The position numbers were made by a program, and so were the translations under genes. 64,000 nt of DNA from positions 3,203,512 to 3,267,511 of the forward strand of contig CBDCZQ010000006.1 in NCBI GenBank assembly GCA_965224575.1. Direction: 5' to 3'. This document shows, one piece after another, positions 1 to 9,552 of this stretch. Numbering within the stretch: position 1 is the first letter of the stretch; each line of letters starts with the position of its first letter. The DNA comes from QPIN01 sp965224575. GTDB lineage: Bacteria; Pseudomonadota; Gammaproteobacteria; Methylococcales; Methylomonadaceae. The notes under the pieces were generated by a model, which made no database searches, was not told where the DNA came from, and saw only the letters and a program-made list of their open reading frames with translations.

Positions 1-270
1 AAATATGGTTTTAAAAGTATTAAGGCCATCGTTAAAATTCGCTTGACTGAACAGATGCCAAAAACGGCATGGAATAAAAATGCGCCGGATGAATATGGGT
101 TTTTTGCTAATGTGAATCCAGAAGTAGCTCATCCTCGCTGGAGCCAGGCTAGAGAAAAAATTTTGGGGGGGAGTTTATTTTCACCGAAACGTAAAACTGA
201 AATGTTTAATGGTTATGGTAAAGAGGTGGCTCATTTATATGCGAATATGGATTTAACACAATTTATTTGA
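1..270 (+). CDS. msrP: MsrP (YedY), C-terminal end; gene enters from the left
   Basis: This is the last 89 codons of the catalytic subunit of the periplasmic methionine sulfoxide reductase, a molybdopterin enzyme of the sulfite oxidase family that repairs oxidised envelope proteins. The reading frame is open from base 1, so the start lies outside the window. The segment contains the family's closing motifs: KYGFK at the edge, then DEYGFFANVNP, HPRWSQA, a FNGYG block and LYANMDL, all as in E. coli MsrP. The stop overlaps the start of msrQ in a TGATG junction, which indicates translational coupling with its membrane partner. Confidence 0.93.
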   Translation, partial: KYGFKSIKAIVKIRLTEQMPKTAWNKNAPDEYGFFANVNPEVAHPRWSQAREKILGGSLFSPKRKTEMFNGYGKEVAHLYANMDLTQFI

Positions 271-860
271 TGTTGTCTCGCCGAATAGCTTGGGGGCTGT
301 TATTTTTTAGCAGTTTGATTCCATTTTTCTTATTGCTAAGAGATGCTATTACTGAAAATTTAGGTGCTAACCCGATTGAAACTTTGCATTTAAGCTTAGG
401 TGACTGGGCATTACGGTTTTTATGTTTAACCTTGATGTTAACGCCGATAAAAGTTTTGACTGGGCAACGTTGGCCTGTTCGATATAGACGAATGCTGGGC
501 TTGTTTTGTTTTTTTTATGCCAGTTTGCATTTAATAGTTTATTTGGTTCTGGATTTATCATTTTCGTGGGAGCAGTTTGTTGATGAAATCCCAAAAAGTC
601 CTTATATTCTGGTAGGGTTGTTTACTTATAGTCTTTTGCTGATTTTAGCTATAACGTCACCGAAAGTAATGAAAAAAAAGTGTGGAAGGTATTGGAAAAA
701 AATACATCAATTGATTTATGTCGCTGCTATTTCTGCTTTGGTGCATTTTTTTTGGTTAGTTAAGTTAGATCTGACTGAGCCAGTAGTTTATTCCCTTTTT
801 ATTGGCAGTATGTTGATGATACGTTTGGTTTTTAAAATAAAAAAATATAAGGCCAGATGA
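270..860 (+). CDS. msrQ: MsrQ (YedZ) haem-binding membrane subunit
   Basis: An integral membrane protein of 196 residues with about six hydrophobic segments and the ferric-reductase-like core of the MsrQ family. It passes electrons from the quinone pool or respiratory chain to MsrP. Visible family features are the RRMLGL motif after helix 2, histidines in the helices (LHLIVYL, KKIHQLIYV, ALVHFFW) that would ligate haem, and a basic C-terminus. The ATG at 270 overlaps the msrP stop; a TTG three bases upstream is possible but less likely. The length is usual for the family. Confidence 0.92.
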   Translation: MLSRRIAWGLLFFSSLIPFFLLLRDAITENLGANPIETLHLSLGDWALRFLCLTLMLTPIKVLTGQRWPVRYRRMLGLFCFFYASLHLIVYLVLDLSFSWEQFVDEIPKSPYILVGLFTYSLLLILAITSPKVMKKKCGRYWKKIHQLIYVAAISALVHFFWLVKLDLTEPVVYSLFIGSMLMIRLVFKIKKYKAR

Positions 861-880
861 TGTTTCAGTTTTGTTATTTT

Positions 881-960
881 CGTAGGTTGGGCTAACGGCT
901 TTATCGTTAACCCAACATTCACAGTTAGGTTGCCAAAGAGCCGGCAGCCTAACCTACGAG
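881..960. repeat. REP-like palindromes, unit A then unit B
   Basis: Unit A (882-916) is an imperfect palindrome with arms GTTGGGCTAACG and CGTTAACCCAAC. Unit B (924-958) has arms starting TTAGGTTGCC and ending AGCCTAACCTAC. The same two units recur at ten or so other intergenic sites in this window, always outside genes. They may fold as hairpins in the transcripts downstream of msrQ. Confidence 0.85.
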
Positions 961-998
961 GTGTATTGATTTTATTCTTGGGGTGCAAAGGTTTTGAT

Positions 999-1559
999 AT
1001 GAAAAATACGATTTTAGTTGCTTTGGTTTTATTGCTTTTTTGTATGGTAGGAGTTTTTTTGTACTCTCCTTATCTTACGTTAAAAAATATTGATTTAGCG
1101 ATAAAAGAGAACGATGTAACTGCGCTAAATGATTATGTTGATATGGAACAGCATCGTGCTTTAGCAACGAAGATGATTGAAGGAAAATTAAAAATTAAAA
1201 AGGATGTTGATCGCCAGCAAGATAGGTTTCAAGCATGGAAGGATTATGGTGATGCTTTTAGACATGTAGATCAAGCGGTGAATTCGTTATTATCCCCCAC
1301 TGGTTATCAGCAAATGCTGAAAGGTAATCTTGATTATATAAAATCTAAAAAGACAGCGATTTCTTTTCAACCTGTTTTTAAAGATGCCACTGTGTTTTTT
1401 GATTCTTTAACAGAAGCACATACTTTTGTTAAACAAGACTCTGGATTAATGACAAAAGTGATATTAAAAAGATCAAGGATATTTACTTGGAAAATTTCTC
1501 ATTTGGAATATCCAATTAAAGAAATGTTAGATGCATTTGTTAAGAATTTAACAGGTTAA
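999..1559 (+). CDS. DUF2939 family membrane-anchored protein
   Basis: A protein of 186 residues of unknown function that resembles the DUF2939 family. It has an N-terminal hydrophobic segment (about residues 4-22) that would act as a signal anchor, followed directly by the family's typical start SPYLTLKNIDLAIKENDV and a YVDM motif. The rest is charged and probably periplasmic. I chose the ATG at 999 because an upstream in-frame start at 930 would be encoded by a REP-like repeat and would put a poorly conserved extension before the anchor. The next gene starts 5 bases after the stop, so the two may be co-transcribed. Confidence 0.7.
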   Translation: MKNTILVALVLLLFCMVGVFLYSPYLTLKNIDLAIKENDVTALNDYVDMEQHRALATKMIEGKLKIKKDVDRQQDRFQAWKDYGDAFRHVDQAVNSLLSPTGYQQMLKGNLDYIKSKKTAISFQPVFKDATVFFDSLTEAHTFVKQDSGLMTKVILKRSRIFTWKISHLEYPIKEMLDAFVKNLTG

Positions 1560-1564
1560 TTAAG

Positions 1565-2725
1565 ATGAAAATAAAAATAACTAGCCTATTTTTTTTATTG
1601 CTGATTGCATCTAGCCAAATAACTTTAGCCGATGATGATACTTCTTTAAACATGCATTTTTTTTCTGAACAACAGTCTGAGAAAAAAATAGTTAGTGATG
1701 AAGTTAAAGAAAATAGATTGCCTTCTCAGCCTATAAAGGCAAGTGATACAACACTTGAAAAAGAACTTGTGGATAGCGAGGAACCAGATATTCATATGGT
1801 TTTTTATAATGCAGATGAGGAGCAGATTAAGGAACCGGATCGTTATGTTACTGTGAAAGATGATTTTTCATTTTTTTATTATCTTGAAAGTGGTTATCAA
1901 CATGATTCCTTTAAATGGGATATTGCTGGGCCGAATGGAAGTCCTGATACGTTAACGGAAGTTGAATGGAATGATTTGTCTTTGGTTGGTTTTAATGCTG
2001 GGTTTAATGTCCCTATTCTCTATAACTTTATCCTTAAAGCTGATGCAGGATATGCCTGGACTGTTGCAGGAAATAGTCAACAGACAAGTTTTTTGCATGA
2101 TGGAAAAACGGATTCATTTACTTCAGTAGAAAATGATTCGGGTGAAGGATATGCCTGGTTTGGTTCTGTTGCTTTGGGGTATGCGTTTGATTTTGGTTCT
2201 AAGTTTAATGACCCTGTGGCTATAAATATTACGCCTTTAGCTGGTTATTCGTGGCGAGAGCAAAATTTAAAAGCTGATAATGGTCGAGAGTTATTAATAG
2301 GGTTTGAAAGAAATGATCCTTCAACTTTAGGGCTAGAAAATAGTTACAGTGCTAATTGGTCAGGCCCTTGGTTGGGTGGTGATATTACGCTTTCTGCTTT
2401 TAGGCATCATCAATTGTTTTCTTCGTTTCAGCATCACTGGGCTGAGTATGAAGCCGAAGGCGATTGGCGTCAATCTGAGGATGTACAAAAAAGCACAGGT
2501 TTTGAGCACTCTGCTGATGCTACCGGGATTGTTGCCTCGGCAGGGTATCGTTATATAAAGCATGACAGTTGGGGACTTAGCCTTTCTGTGGATTATCAGA
2601 AGTGGGATGCTGATAGCGGCACTGAAACTTTATTTACCACTCAAGGAGCAAGAGTTAATTCAAGGTTGAATGATGTTGAGAGAGAGTCTTTAGGCGTTAA
2701 CCTTGGAATTAATATGAATTATTGA
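1565..2725 (+). CDS. Outer membrane beta-barrel protein
   Basis: A protein of 386 residues with a signal peptide (about residues 1-22, cleaved after TLA), an acidic linker to about residue 95 and then alternating aromatic/polar beta strands to the end. Strands such as FFYYLESGYQHDSF, ILKADAGYAWTV, AWFGSVALGYAF, GIVASAGYRYI and WGLSLSVDYQKW are typical of a barrel of roughly 10 strands. The overall look recalls omptin-like or 'Protochlamydia outer membrane protein' barrels, but omptin catalytic residues were not identified. It lies 5 bases after the DUF2939 gene. The function is unknown. Confidence 0.7.
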   Translation: MKIKITSLFFLLLIASSQITLADDDTSLNMHFFSEQQSEKKIVSDEVKENRLPSQPIKASDTTLEKELVDSEEPDIHMVFYNADEEQIKEPDRYVTVKDDFSFFYYLESGYQHDSFKWDIAGPNGSPDTLTEVEWNDLSLVGFNAGFNVPILYNFILKADAGYAWTVAGNSQQTSFLHDGKTDSFTSVENDSGEGYAWFGSVALGYAFDFGSKFNDPVAINITPLAGYSWREQNLKADNGRELLIGFERNDPSTLGLENSYSANWSGPWLGGDITLSAFRHHQLFSSFQHHWAEYEAEGDWRQSEDVQKSTGFEHSADATGIVASAGYRYIKHDSWGLSLSVDYQKWDADSGTETLFTTQGARVNSRLNDVERESLGVNLGINMNY

Positions 2726-2742
2726 TGGTTTGGGTTATTTTT

Positions 2743-2926
2743 GTAGGTTGGGCTAACGGCTTTATCGTTAACCCAACATAGCTATAACTTTTCCCCACCC
2801 AAAGTGCAAAAATTAATTTAAGGCGTGTTGTTAGGTTGCCAAAGAGACGGCAGCCTAACCTACGGGGTTGGTTCGGTTTATTGATTTTCGTAGGTTGGGC
2901 TAACGGCTTTATCGTTAACCCAACAT
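2743..2926. repeat. REP-like cluster: unit A, unit B, unit A
   Basis: Three palindromic units fill most of the 275-bp gap between the barrel gene and the peptidase gene: unit A at 2743-2778, unit B at about 2831-2864 and unit A again at 2889-2926. The two A copies are nearly identical to each other and to the copy at 882. Confidence 0.85.
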
Positions 2927-3000
2927 AATTAAATTACATTGTAGAAATTTAGAAGAAGGGAGGTTTATCCCTATTAAGCTTAGTTTGTAAGGATTTTAAA

Positions 3001-5466
3001 ATGATTAAAAAAACTATATTTCTTTTTACTCTTGGTTTGTTTTTACAAATCAATGCGGTTAATTCTTTGGCGGCCGAGGTATTAAGTTCTCATTTGCAGA
3101 ATTTACAAGGCCAATTTAACGCACATACTTCTCAAAAACCAGCCAGCTCTTTTTCTACTGAGGATGGGACGATAAATATCATCCAAAATCAGCAGGTTTT
3201 TGTGGATATTAGTGTTAAGAATTTAGCAGATGTACAACCGCTACTAGATAAATTAAAAGTTTTAGGGGCTACGGAAATAGCTTCTTTTAGAAAACAAGTG
3301 TCTGCTCTTATTCCTATCAAACAACTTTCTCAATTAAAAAATTATTCTGAAATTAGTTGGGTTAGTTCCAATAAACCTATTAATCGTACTGTAAAAACTG
3401 AACGCAAGCGGGGTATTGCTTTTAATGCTGCTGACCAGGCAATGTTTACCGATGTTGTTCGTAAACAATATGGGGTGGATGGGACGGGTGTTTCAATTGG
3501 TGTAATGTCTGATAGTTTTAATTGCATTGATGAGAAAGAAGAGTTAGATGAAAGCGAGTTGGATTACGCTTTGGATATTTTTACTGGGGATTTACCTGAT
3601 GATGTCACCGTTTTAAAAGAATTTCCTGTGTGTAGAGATGCTGACGGAGAACTTCTAGTTACGGATGAGGGTAGGGCAATGATGCAATTAATATATGATA
3701 TTGCTCCAGGTGTTAAATTGTATTTTTATACTGCAAGCACTGGCGCAACGGCTTTTGCTGCGGGTATTCTAGCTTTGGAAGAAGCCGGAGTGGATATTAT
3801 CGTTGATGATTTAGGTTATTTTAATATGCCTATGTTTCAGGAAGGCCCAATTGCCCAAGCAGTTAATGAAGTTAAAAAAAGAGGCGTAACTTATTTTTCT
3901 GCTGCCGGCAATGGCGCTCGTTATTCATATGAAACAAATTTTACCGAGGGCGTGGTTGCTTCCAGAGATAAAGCGCATGATTTTGGTCGTGCCGCTGGTG
4001 AGGCTTCAGATTTTTATCAGCAAATAACTATTCCTTTAAAACAACATATTATTATATCTTTACAGTGGGATGACCCTGCTGAAATTTCTGGTGGCGAAGG
4101 GGCTAAAACGGATTTGGATTTTTTCCTGGTTAATATTGGAGATGGTTCAATTATCACTAGTAGTGAAAATAATAATATTGGTCATAATCCGATTGAAATT
4201 TTTGCGGGTTCAATTGTCCTTTTTGGCGATGCCGCTGCTGAAGGTGAAATTCAAGCAAACTTATATATTAGCCATCGGGCAGGCCCTGTTCCTAAAAGAA
4301 TTAAATATATTTATCATGGCCCCACGGCTCCTTGGCCTGAGGATGTTAAAGAAGAAGATAAAGATAAAATTATTTCTATCTCAATTGATGAGTATCAGAC
4401 CAATAGTAGTACTGTTTTTGGCCATGCCAATGCCTCGGGTGCTATTGCTGTAGGTGCTATTCCTTATCAGCAAACACCTTGGTTTAATACGGCACTTGCT
4501 GTTTCACGAATTGAGCCTTTTTCTTCTGCCGGAGGTACACCCATTTTATTTGACAATATCGGTAGACGCCTAGTCAAACCTGAGATACGTTTTAAACCTG
4601 AGATTGTTGCACCGGATAATTCTGACACCAGTTTTTTTGGTACAAATACTGATTTTAATAGTTACCCTAATTTTCAGGGAACTTCTGCATCTGCTCCAAA
4701 TGCAGCGGCTTTAGCCGTGTTGTTAAAACAGGCTTATCCTAAGTTATCGCCAGATTCAATTAAACTTGCTATGACTCAAGGAAGTTTAAATTTGAATGAT
4801 CCCTCTTCGATAAAAGATGAGAAATCTCCTAAAAACCATGCTTGTAGAGTCAATAGTAATTTTGATTTTGGAACAGGTTGTGGACTAGTTCAAGCAGATC
4901 TTGTTTTTGAGCAAGGAAGTGTATTTCTTTCACTTGATACATCGGCAGCAGGTATTACTGTGGGTGTTCCTTTTGAATATCATATTAAACTGAAAAACTT
5001 TAGTGATAAAGATTTACAAAATACACGTGTTAGAGCATTGAAACCCCCAGAACATGTGGTTTTTCATCAAATTGATGGTTGTGAAAGTATTGACGACAGA
5101 GAAGTCAGTTGTCGGCTTGGAACAGTTCCTGCCGGTCAAATTCGAGATGTGGTTATTAAAGCTGTAGCTGGTCAATCGCCTAATGGACTCTATCCTTTTA
5201 ATCTGGATTTGTTAACAGATACTACAGACGTTGATTTATCAAATACTATCGTTAATATGGATACTTCTGTTCCTTCGTTAACAGGTGATTTAAATAATGA
5301 TGGTTGTGTTGATTTATCTGACTGGAGTGTTTTATTTGCTGCAATACGTGCTGGTGGAGCGCCTGATACGTCTTTTGATTTAAATACTGATGGGGTTATT
5401 AATAGTGTTGATTTAACTGAATTAGAAAAATTATATTCTGAGCCTTTTGGTGGGGAGTGTAAATGA
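3001..5466 (+). CDS. Secreted subtilisin/sedolisin-like serine peptidase with dockerin tail
   Basis: A secreted protein of 821 residues. A signal peptide covers about residues 1-25. The peptidase domain runs from about 150 to 600, with Asp171 in the SIGVMSDSF block, Asn304 in SAAGNG as oxyanion residue, and Ser562 in GTSASAPN. The usual subtilisin HGT motif is absent. In its place is DEGRAMMQLIYD (Glu223, Asp233), which suggests a sedolisin-like Ser-Glu-Asp arrangement, as in the 'S53-like' branch of the S8/S53 superfamily. A DUF11/CARDB-like beta domain covers about 640-750. The end (about 763-815) carries two calcium-binding dockerin-like repeats, GDLNNDGCVDLSDW and FDLNTDGVINSVDL. An AAGGA ribosome site lies just upstream of the ATG. 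Confidence 0.82.
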   Translation: MIKKTIFLFTLGLFLQINAVNSLAAEVLSSHLQNLQGQFNAHTSQKPASSFSTEDGTINIIQNQQVFVDISVKNLADVQPLLDKLKVLGATEIASFRKQVSALIPIKQLSQLKNYSEISWVSSNKPINRTVKTERKRGIAFNAADQAMFTDVVRKQYGVDGTGVSIGVMSDSFNCIDEKEELDESELDYALDIFTGDLPDDVTVLKEFPVCRDADGELLVTDEGRAMMQLIYDIAPGVKLYFYTASTGATAFAAGILALEEAGVDIIVDDLGYFNMPMFQEGPIAQAVNEVKKRGVTYFSAAGNGARYSYETNFTEGVVASRDKAHDFGRAAGEASDFYQQITIPLKQHIIISLQWDDPAEISGGEGAKTDLDFFLVNIGDGSIITSSENNNIGHNPIEIFAGSIVLFGDAAAEGEIQANLYISHRAGPVPKRIKYIYHGPTAPWPEDVKEEDKDKIISISIDEYQTNSSTVFGHANASGAIAVGAIPYQQTPWFNTALAVSRIEPFSSAGGTPILFDNIGRRLVKPEIRFKPEIVAPDNSDTSFFGTNTDFNSYPNFQGTSASAPNAAALAVLLKQAYPKLSPDSIKLAMTQGSLNLNDPSSIKDEKSPKNHACRVNSNFDFGTGCGLVQADLVFEQGSVFLSLDTSAAGITVGVPFEYHIKLKNFSDKDLQNTRVRALKPPEHVVFHQIDGCESIDDREVSCRLGTVPAGQIRDVVIKAVAGQSPNGLYPFNLDLLTDTTDVDLSNTIVNMDTSVPSLTGDLNNDGCVDLSDWSVLFAAIRAGGAPDTSFDLNTDGVINSVDLTELEKLYSEPFGGECK

Positions 5467-5480
5467 TTTTTTCCAAAGTG

Positions 5481-5636
5481 TTAGGTTGCCAAAGAGACGG
5501 CAGCCTAACCTACGAGAATGGTATAAATTGACTAATAAACGTAGGTTGGGCTAACGGCTCTTTCGTTAACCCAACAATCATTATAAATAAATATTGGGTT
5601 GCGATAAAGATCACAGTCCAATCTACTTACCCAACC
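5481..5636. repeat. REP-like cluster between peptidase and moxR
   Basis: Unit B at 5481-5515, unit A at 5540-5575, and a diverged unit-B-like palindrome at about 5592-5636 that runs to the moxR start. The cluster occupies almost the whole 172-bp spacer. Confidence 0.75.
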
Positions 5637-5638
5637 CT

Positions 5639-6544
5639 ATGAACACAAACTTAAGTACACTTTTTGATTCTGCTAATCAGGTTATTTTAGGTAAAGAACA
5701 TCAGATTAAACTCGCGGTTTGTTGCTTATTAGCTCGTGGGCATTTATTGATTGAAGATATTCCTGGTGTTGGAAAGACAACCTTATCGCATACGTTGGCA
5801 AAGCTTTTAGGTATGGATTACCAAAGAATCCAGTTTACCAGCGATATTATGCCAGCAGATATTATTGGCTCTTCAATATTTAATGCCAGCAAGAGTGAAT
5901 TTACCTTTCATCCGGGGCCAATTTTTAATCAAATGGTATTGGCTGATGAGATAAATCGAGCCACACCAAGAGCACAAAGTGCTTTGTTAGAAGCGATGGA
6001 AGAAAATCAGGTTACAGTTGAAGGTGTGTCTTACGATTTACCTAGTCCTTTTTTTGTTATCGCTACGCAAAACCCCTCTCATCAATTAGGAACATTTTCT
6101 TTGCCTGAGTCTCAATTGGATCGTTTTTTAATGCGAATTCAACTGGGCTACCCTGATCAACAGGCTGAAAGGAATTTGTTAACGGGTGTTGATAGACGTT
6201 TTATTATTGATGAGTTACAAGTAATGCTTCCGCCGGAGCGTTTATCTCAAATGCAAAATGAAATTACAGGTGTATATACTTCTCCTGCATTACTTGATTA
6301 TGTCCAGGCTTTAATCAACTATACTCGTGAATCAGATGAATTTAACTATGGTCTATCACCAAGAGCAGGGCTTGCTTTGTTAACTGCGGCTAAGTCTTGG
6401 GCTTATATGAAAGGTGGTGACGCTGTTCTACCTGAAGATGTACAAACTGTTCTTCCTGCTGTAGCAGGACATCGTTTAAGATCAAGCAGTAGTAATTCTG
6501 ATTTAGTCGTGGAATCTTTGCTTCAACATGTTGAAGTTTCATAA
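5639..6544 (+). CDS. MoxR-family AAA+ ATPase
   Basis: A cytoplasmic ATPase of 301 residues of the MoxR/RavA clade, a chaperone-like AAA+ protein thought to help assemble protein complexes. It has Walker A (GVGKTTL, about residues 44-50), Walker B (LADEINRA), sensor 1 (IATQNPSHQLGTFSLPESQLDRF) and the C-terminal lid with GLSPRAGLALL. I chose the ATG at 5639 over the upstream TTG at 5594 because the extra 15 codons are repeat-derived. It is followed 13 bases later by a DUF58 gene and then by a transglutaminase gene, the standard MoxR-DUF58-TgpA order. The substrate is unknown; the name does not imply a methanol dehydrogenase. Confidence 0.92.
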   Translation: MNTNLSTLFDSANQVILGKEHQIKLAVCCLLARGHLLIEDIPGVGKTTLSHTLAKLLGMDYQRIQFTSDIMPADIIGSSIFNASKSEFTFHPGPIFNQMVLADEINRATPRAQSALLEAMEENQVTVEGVSYDLPSPFFVIATQNPSHQLGTFSLPESQLDRFLMRIQLGYPDQQAERNLLTGVDRRFIIDELQVMLPPERLSQMQNEITGVYTSPALLDYVQALINYTRESDEFNYGLSPRAGLALLTAAKSWAYMKGGDAVLPEDVQTVLPAVAGHRLRSSSSNSDLVVESLLQHVEVS

Positions 6545-6557
6545 GGAAGAGTTTCTG

Positions 6558-7517
6558 ATGTTTAAAAATATCCAGTTTTTTAAGCGAGATAAGACGGTAG
6601 AAAAAGTTGTAGATTTGGATCACCAGCGAGTTTTTATTTTACCGACAAAAAAAGGCTTGTCTTTTCTTGTACTGATTGCAATCCTTTTTTTGATTGCCTT
6701 TGTCTATAACAATAATCTTTGTTATTTGTTAGCCTTTTTGTTATCCAGTGTATTTTTAATTTCTATTTTACATAGCTATCAGTCTATATTTGGATTGAGA
6801 TTAGAACTGCTTGGCTGTGATAAAGTTTTTGCCGGTGAAATGGCTGGGGTCAATTTGTTGTTAAGTAATCCTATGAACATTGATCGAGTAGATTTAAACA
6901 TAGGGTTTTCAAATAGTAAAAAGCTTAGTTTAGGGAAACAGAAGCAAAAAAAACTGATCTTGTTCTTTTTTGTCGAAAAAAGAGGATGGCATAAAATGAA
7001 TAAGATAGTTATTTCCAGTACTTATCCCTTTGGTTTTTTTACGGTATGGTCATCAATTCGTTTTAGCAAAAAATATCTGGCTTATCCTGCGCCCACTTCT
7101 GATGAATGTCCATTACCCGTGATTGATGTGGAAGATAATATCGAAGTGGAATTGATGAGCTCTTCCATTGCTGGTGGTGATGATTTTTATGGTTTGAAAA
7201 CCTATCAGGATGGGGATGCGATTAAACAGATTGATTGGAAATCTTTTGCTAAAGGGCAGGGGCTGTATATAAAGCAATTTCAGCAAAATGCCAAGGCGAG
7301 TGATCAAAAGTTGTGGCTTGATTATGACTTTACAACGGCTTCAAGTTTGGAGCATAAACTGAGTCAATTATGCCGCTGGGTTGTTGATGCTGAGAAACAA
7401 GGATTAGATTATGGTTTTTCTTTACCTGGATTTTCTTTGCAACCAACTCATGAGCTTAATCATTATCAACAATGTTTAGAGGCACTTGCTTTGTATAAGC
7501 CAGAAGTAACTAATTGA
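6558..7517 (+). CDS. DUF58 domain protein
   Basis: A protein of 319 residues with two closely spaced transmembrane segments (about residues 32-70), then a soluble part with the DUF58 signature GDDFYGLKTYQDGDAIKQID followed by WKSFAKGQGLYIKQF. DUF58 proteins almost always accompany MoxR ATPases and are thought to hold a von Willebrand-like fold. The ATG at 6558 follows an AAGGAAGAG ribosome site; an in-frame ATG at 6528 would overlap moxR by 17 bases and lacks a clear site. Confidence 0.9.
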   Translation: MFKNIQFFKRDKTVEKVVDLDHQRVFILPTKKGLSFLVLIAILFLIAFVYNNNLCYLLAFLLSSVFLISILHSYQSIFGLRLELLGCDKVFAGEMAGVNLLLSNPMNIDRVDLNIGFSNSKKLSLGKQKQKKLILFFFVEKRGWHKMNKIVISSTYPFGFFTVWSSIRFSKKYLAYPAPTSDECPLPVIDVEDNIEVELMSSSIAGGDDFYGLKTYQDGDAIKQIDWKSFAKGQGLYIKQFQQNAKASDQKLWLDYDFTTASSLEHKLSQLCRWVVDAEKQGLDYGFSLPGFSLQPTHELNHYQQCLEALALYKPEVTN

Positions 7518-7533
7518 ATAATAATATATTGTT

Positions 7534-7571
7534 TGTGGGTTGGGCTAGCGACTCTATCGTTAACCCAACAT
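7534..7571. repeat. REP-like unit A (diverged)
   Basis: One unit A copy with changes in the 5' arm (GTGGGTTGGGCTAGCGAC), between the DUF58 and transglutaminase genes. Confidence 0.75.
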
Positions 7572-7596
7572 TTTTATAAATTAAATAAATATCTTT

Positions 7597-9552
7597 ATGG
7601 CAGTAGAAGTAGAAATAGACCGGCGTATTATTATTTTTATATTGGCATCAATCGCTTTGATTGTTTTGCCTCATAGCAGTCATATTCCAGTCTCTCTTCT
7701 TGTCTTTTTTTATTCACTTTTGATCTGGCGTTTTTGTGCGCTTTGGGATAAAAAATGGATGCCGAAAAAATGGCTGGTCAGTTTGTTGTCAGCCATCGCT
7801 ATTTATCAATTATATTCTTTAAACCAAGGAGTTTTTGGACGTGATGCTGGAACAAGTATTTTTATTACAGCTTTAGGGTTAAAAATACTGGAATCTAACA
7901 AAGAACAAGATTTTTATCTGGTCAGTTATTTAGCCTTTGTTGTTGCATCTTCTCAGTTTTTATATTCTCAAAGTATTTTGATGCTAGGGTATATTTTATT
8001 TGTCACTGGTTCTCTTTTTGCTGCTCTTATTACCCTCAATACAAAAAATAATAATGCAAAGCCTGCGATAAAAAAGATACTCACTATGATGGCTCAGGCT
8101 ATACCGATTACTTTGCTGTTATTTTTCATGTTTCCTAGAATTGATCCACCTGACTGGTTGTTGTTTAATCAAAAAAATACTGCGGTATCTGGTTTAAGCG
8201 ATACGTTAAGGCCAGGATCAATTAGTAAATTGGGCTTTTCACATGACTTGGTTTTTCGCGTTAAATTTAAAGGTAAAATTCCCCCTGTACAGGAGCTATA
8301 TTGGCGTGGCCCTGTTTTTTCTCAAACTGATGGTTTAAATTGGACAAAAACGAACAACCGACACTTTTTAAGGCAAATGGATAAGTTGGTCACTTATGGT
8401 CAACCCAGCCATTATACTGTGATGATGGAGCCACAAGATGGACATTGGATATTTACATTGGATATGCCAACGGTTTATCCCCAAAAGCTTATTAAAAATG
8501 GATTGTTTCAATTGCTTAACCCTACAAAACCTAAGAAACGAGAGCAATATGAGATAACGTCTTATCTTAAATTTAACACTGGAAAATTAACTGATACAGA
8601 ATACTCTGATAACACTCAGTTACCTGGTGATCCTATGCCTGAGGTTACTCAGTTAGTGAATAAATTAAAAGGTAATAATGACTCTGCTGAATTTTTAATT
8701 AGTGCAATTTTTAATCATTTTAAAAACAATGATTTTAGTTACACATTAAATCCTCCTGTTATGGAGGTAAATCCTATAGAGACTTTTCTTTTTAAAGCTC
8801 GTTCTGGCTTTTGTGGGCATTATGCTACCGCTTTTGTTTATCTATTACGTGTTGCAAAAATTCCTGCGCGTGTTGTTAGTGGTTATCAAGGAGGGAACAT
8901 TAATAAAGTAGGTAACTTCCTTGAAGTTAAACAATCAGACGCCCATGCCTGGGCAGAAGTCTGGTTGGAGAATAAGGGCTGGGTTAGGTTTGATCCGACA
9001 TCAGCAGTTGCTCCTGATCAATTTAGTGAACAAAATTTAGAAAGTAGTATAGCCAAAACACAGAAGAATTTTGAGATTATTGAAGATAAAAACGTTTTTA
9101 GCCGATGGATCATTCGTGCTGGCGATGTCTGGAGTAATATGGACTATGAATGGCAGCAATGGATTATTCATTACCGAGGTGAAAAGCAATCTGACTTTCT
9201 ATCTTCTTGGGGTATTTCAGGGATTAAATCAATGTTTTATTGGCTGACAGTGTTGGTGTTTTTTATTCTTGGGCTGTTTACATGGATTATATTAAGAAAT
9301 CAGAAAAAAAATACAGATAAAGTATTAATGATTTATCAGCAATTTTGTGACAGTTTAGCAAAAGTGGGTTTGCTAAAAATGAAAGCTGAAACAGCGCATG
9401 ATTTTGCCCTAAGAGCAAAACAATTACGTCCTGATTTGGCTAATAATATTTCATTAATTACCTTGAGTTATATCAACCTTCAGTATAAAAAAGATTCAGG
9501 GATAGAGGACTTTAAAGTATTTAAAAGACAAGTCAATTCGTTTAAGGCTTAA
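7597..9552 (+). CDS. tgpA: TgpA-like membrane transglutaminase
   Basis: A protein of 651 residues with the TgpA domain order: N-terminal DUF3488 with about six membrane helices (residues 10-200), a periplasmic transglutaminase-like domain (about 330-480), one further membrane helix (about 540-560) and a cytosolic DUF4129-like end. The catalytic triad is visible: Cys406 in SGFCGHYATAF, His450 in SDAHAWAEVW and Asp466 in RFDPTSAV. TgpA is essential in Pseudomonas and its substrate is unresolved. The gene ends exactly at a 19-bp MITE terminal sequence. Confidence 0.9.
   Translation: MAVEVEIDRRIIIFILASIALIVLPHSSHIPVSLLVFFYSLLIWRFCALWDKKWMPKKWLVSLLSAIAIYQLYSLNQGVFGRDAGTSIFITALGLKILESNKEQDFYLVSYLAFVVASSQFLYSQSILMLGYILFVTGSLFAALITLNTKNNNAKPAIKKILTMMAQAIPITLLLFFMFPRIDPPDWLLFNQKNTAVSGLSDTLRPGSISKLGFSHDLVFRVKFKGKIPPVQELYWRGPVFSQTDGLNWTKTNNRHFLRQMDKLVTYGQPSHYTVMMEPQDGHWIFTLDMPTVYPQKLIKNGLFQLLNPTKPKKREQYEITSYLKFNTGKLTDTEYSDNTQLPGDPMPEVTQLVNKLKGNNDSAEFLISAIFNHFKNNDFSYTLNPPVMEVNPIETFLFKARSGFCGHYATAFVYLLRVAKIPARVVSGYQGGNINKVGNFLEVKQSDAHAWAEVWLENKGWVRFDPTSAVAPDQFSEQNLESSIAKTQKNFEIIEDKNVFSRWIIRAGDVWSNMDYEWQQWIIHYRGEKQSDFLSSWGISGIKSMFYWLTVLVFFILGLFTWIILRNQKKNTDKVLMIYQQFCDSLAKVGLLKMKAETAHDFALRAKQLRPDLANNISLITLSYINLQYKKDSGIEDFKVFKRQVNSFKA

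Noticed and set aside
881..2926. CRISPR-like array
   Set aside because: The repeats are palindromic, unevenly spaced and found singly or in twos and threes between genes; there are no regular spacers or cas genes.
5639..9552. MoxR cluster as proof of methanol oxidation
   Set aside because: MoxR-DUF58-transglutaminase clusters occur in many bacteria without methanol dehydrogenase, and no mxa or xox gene is present.
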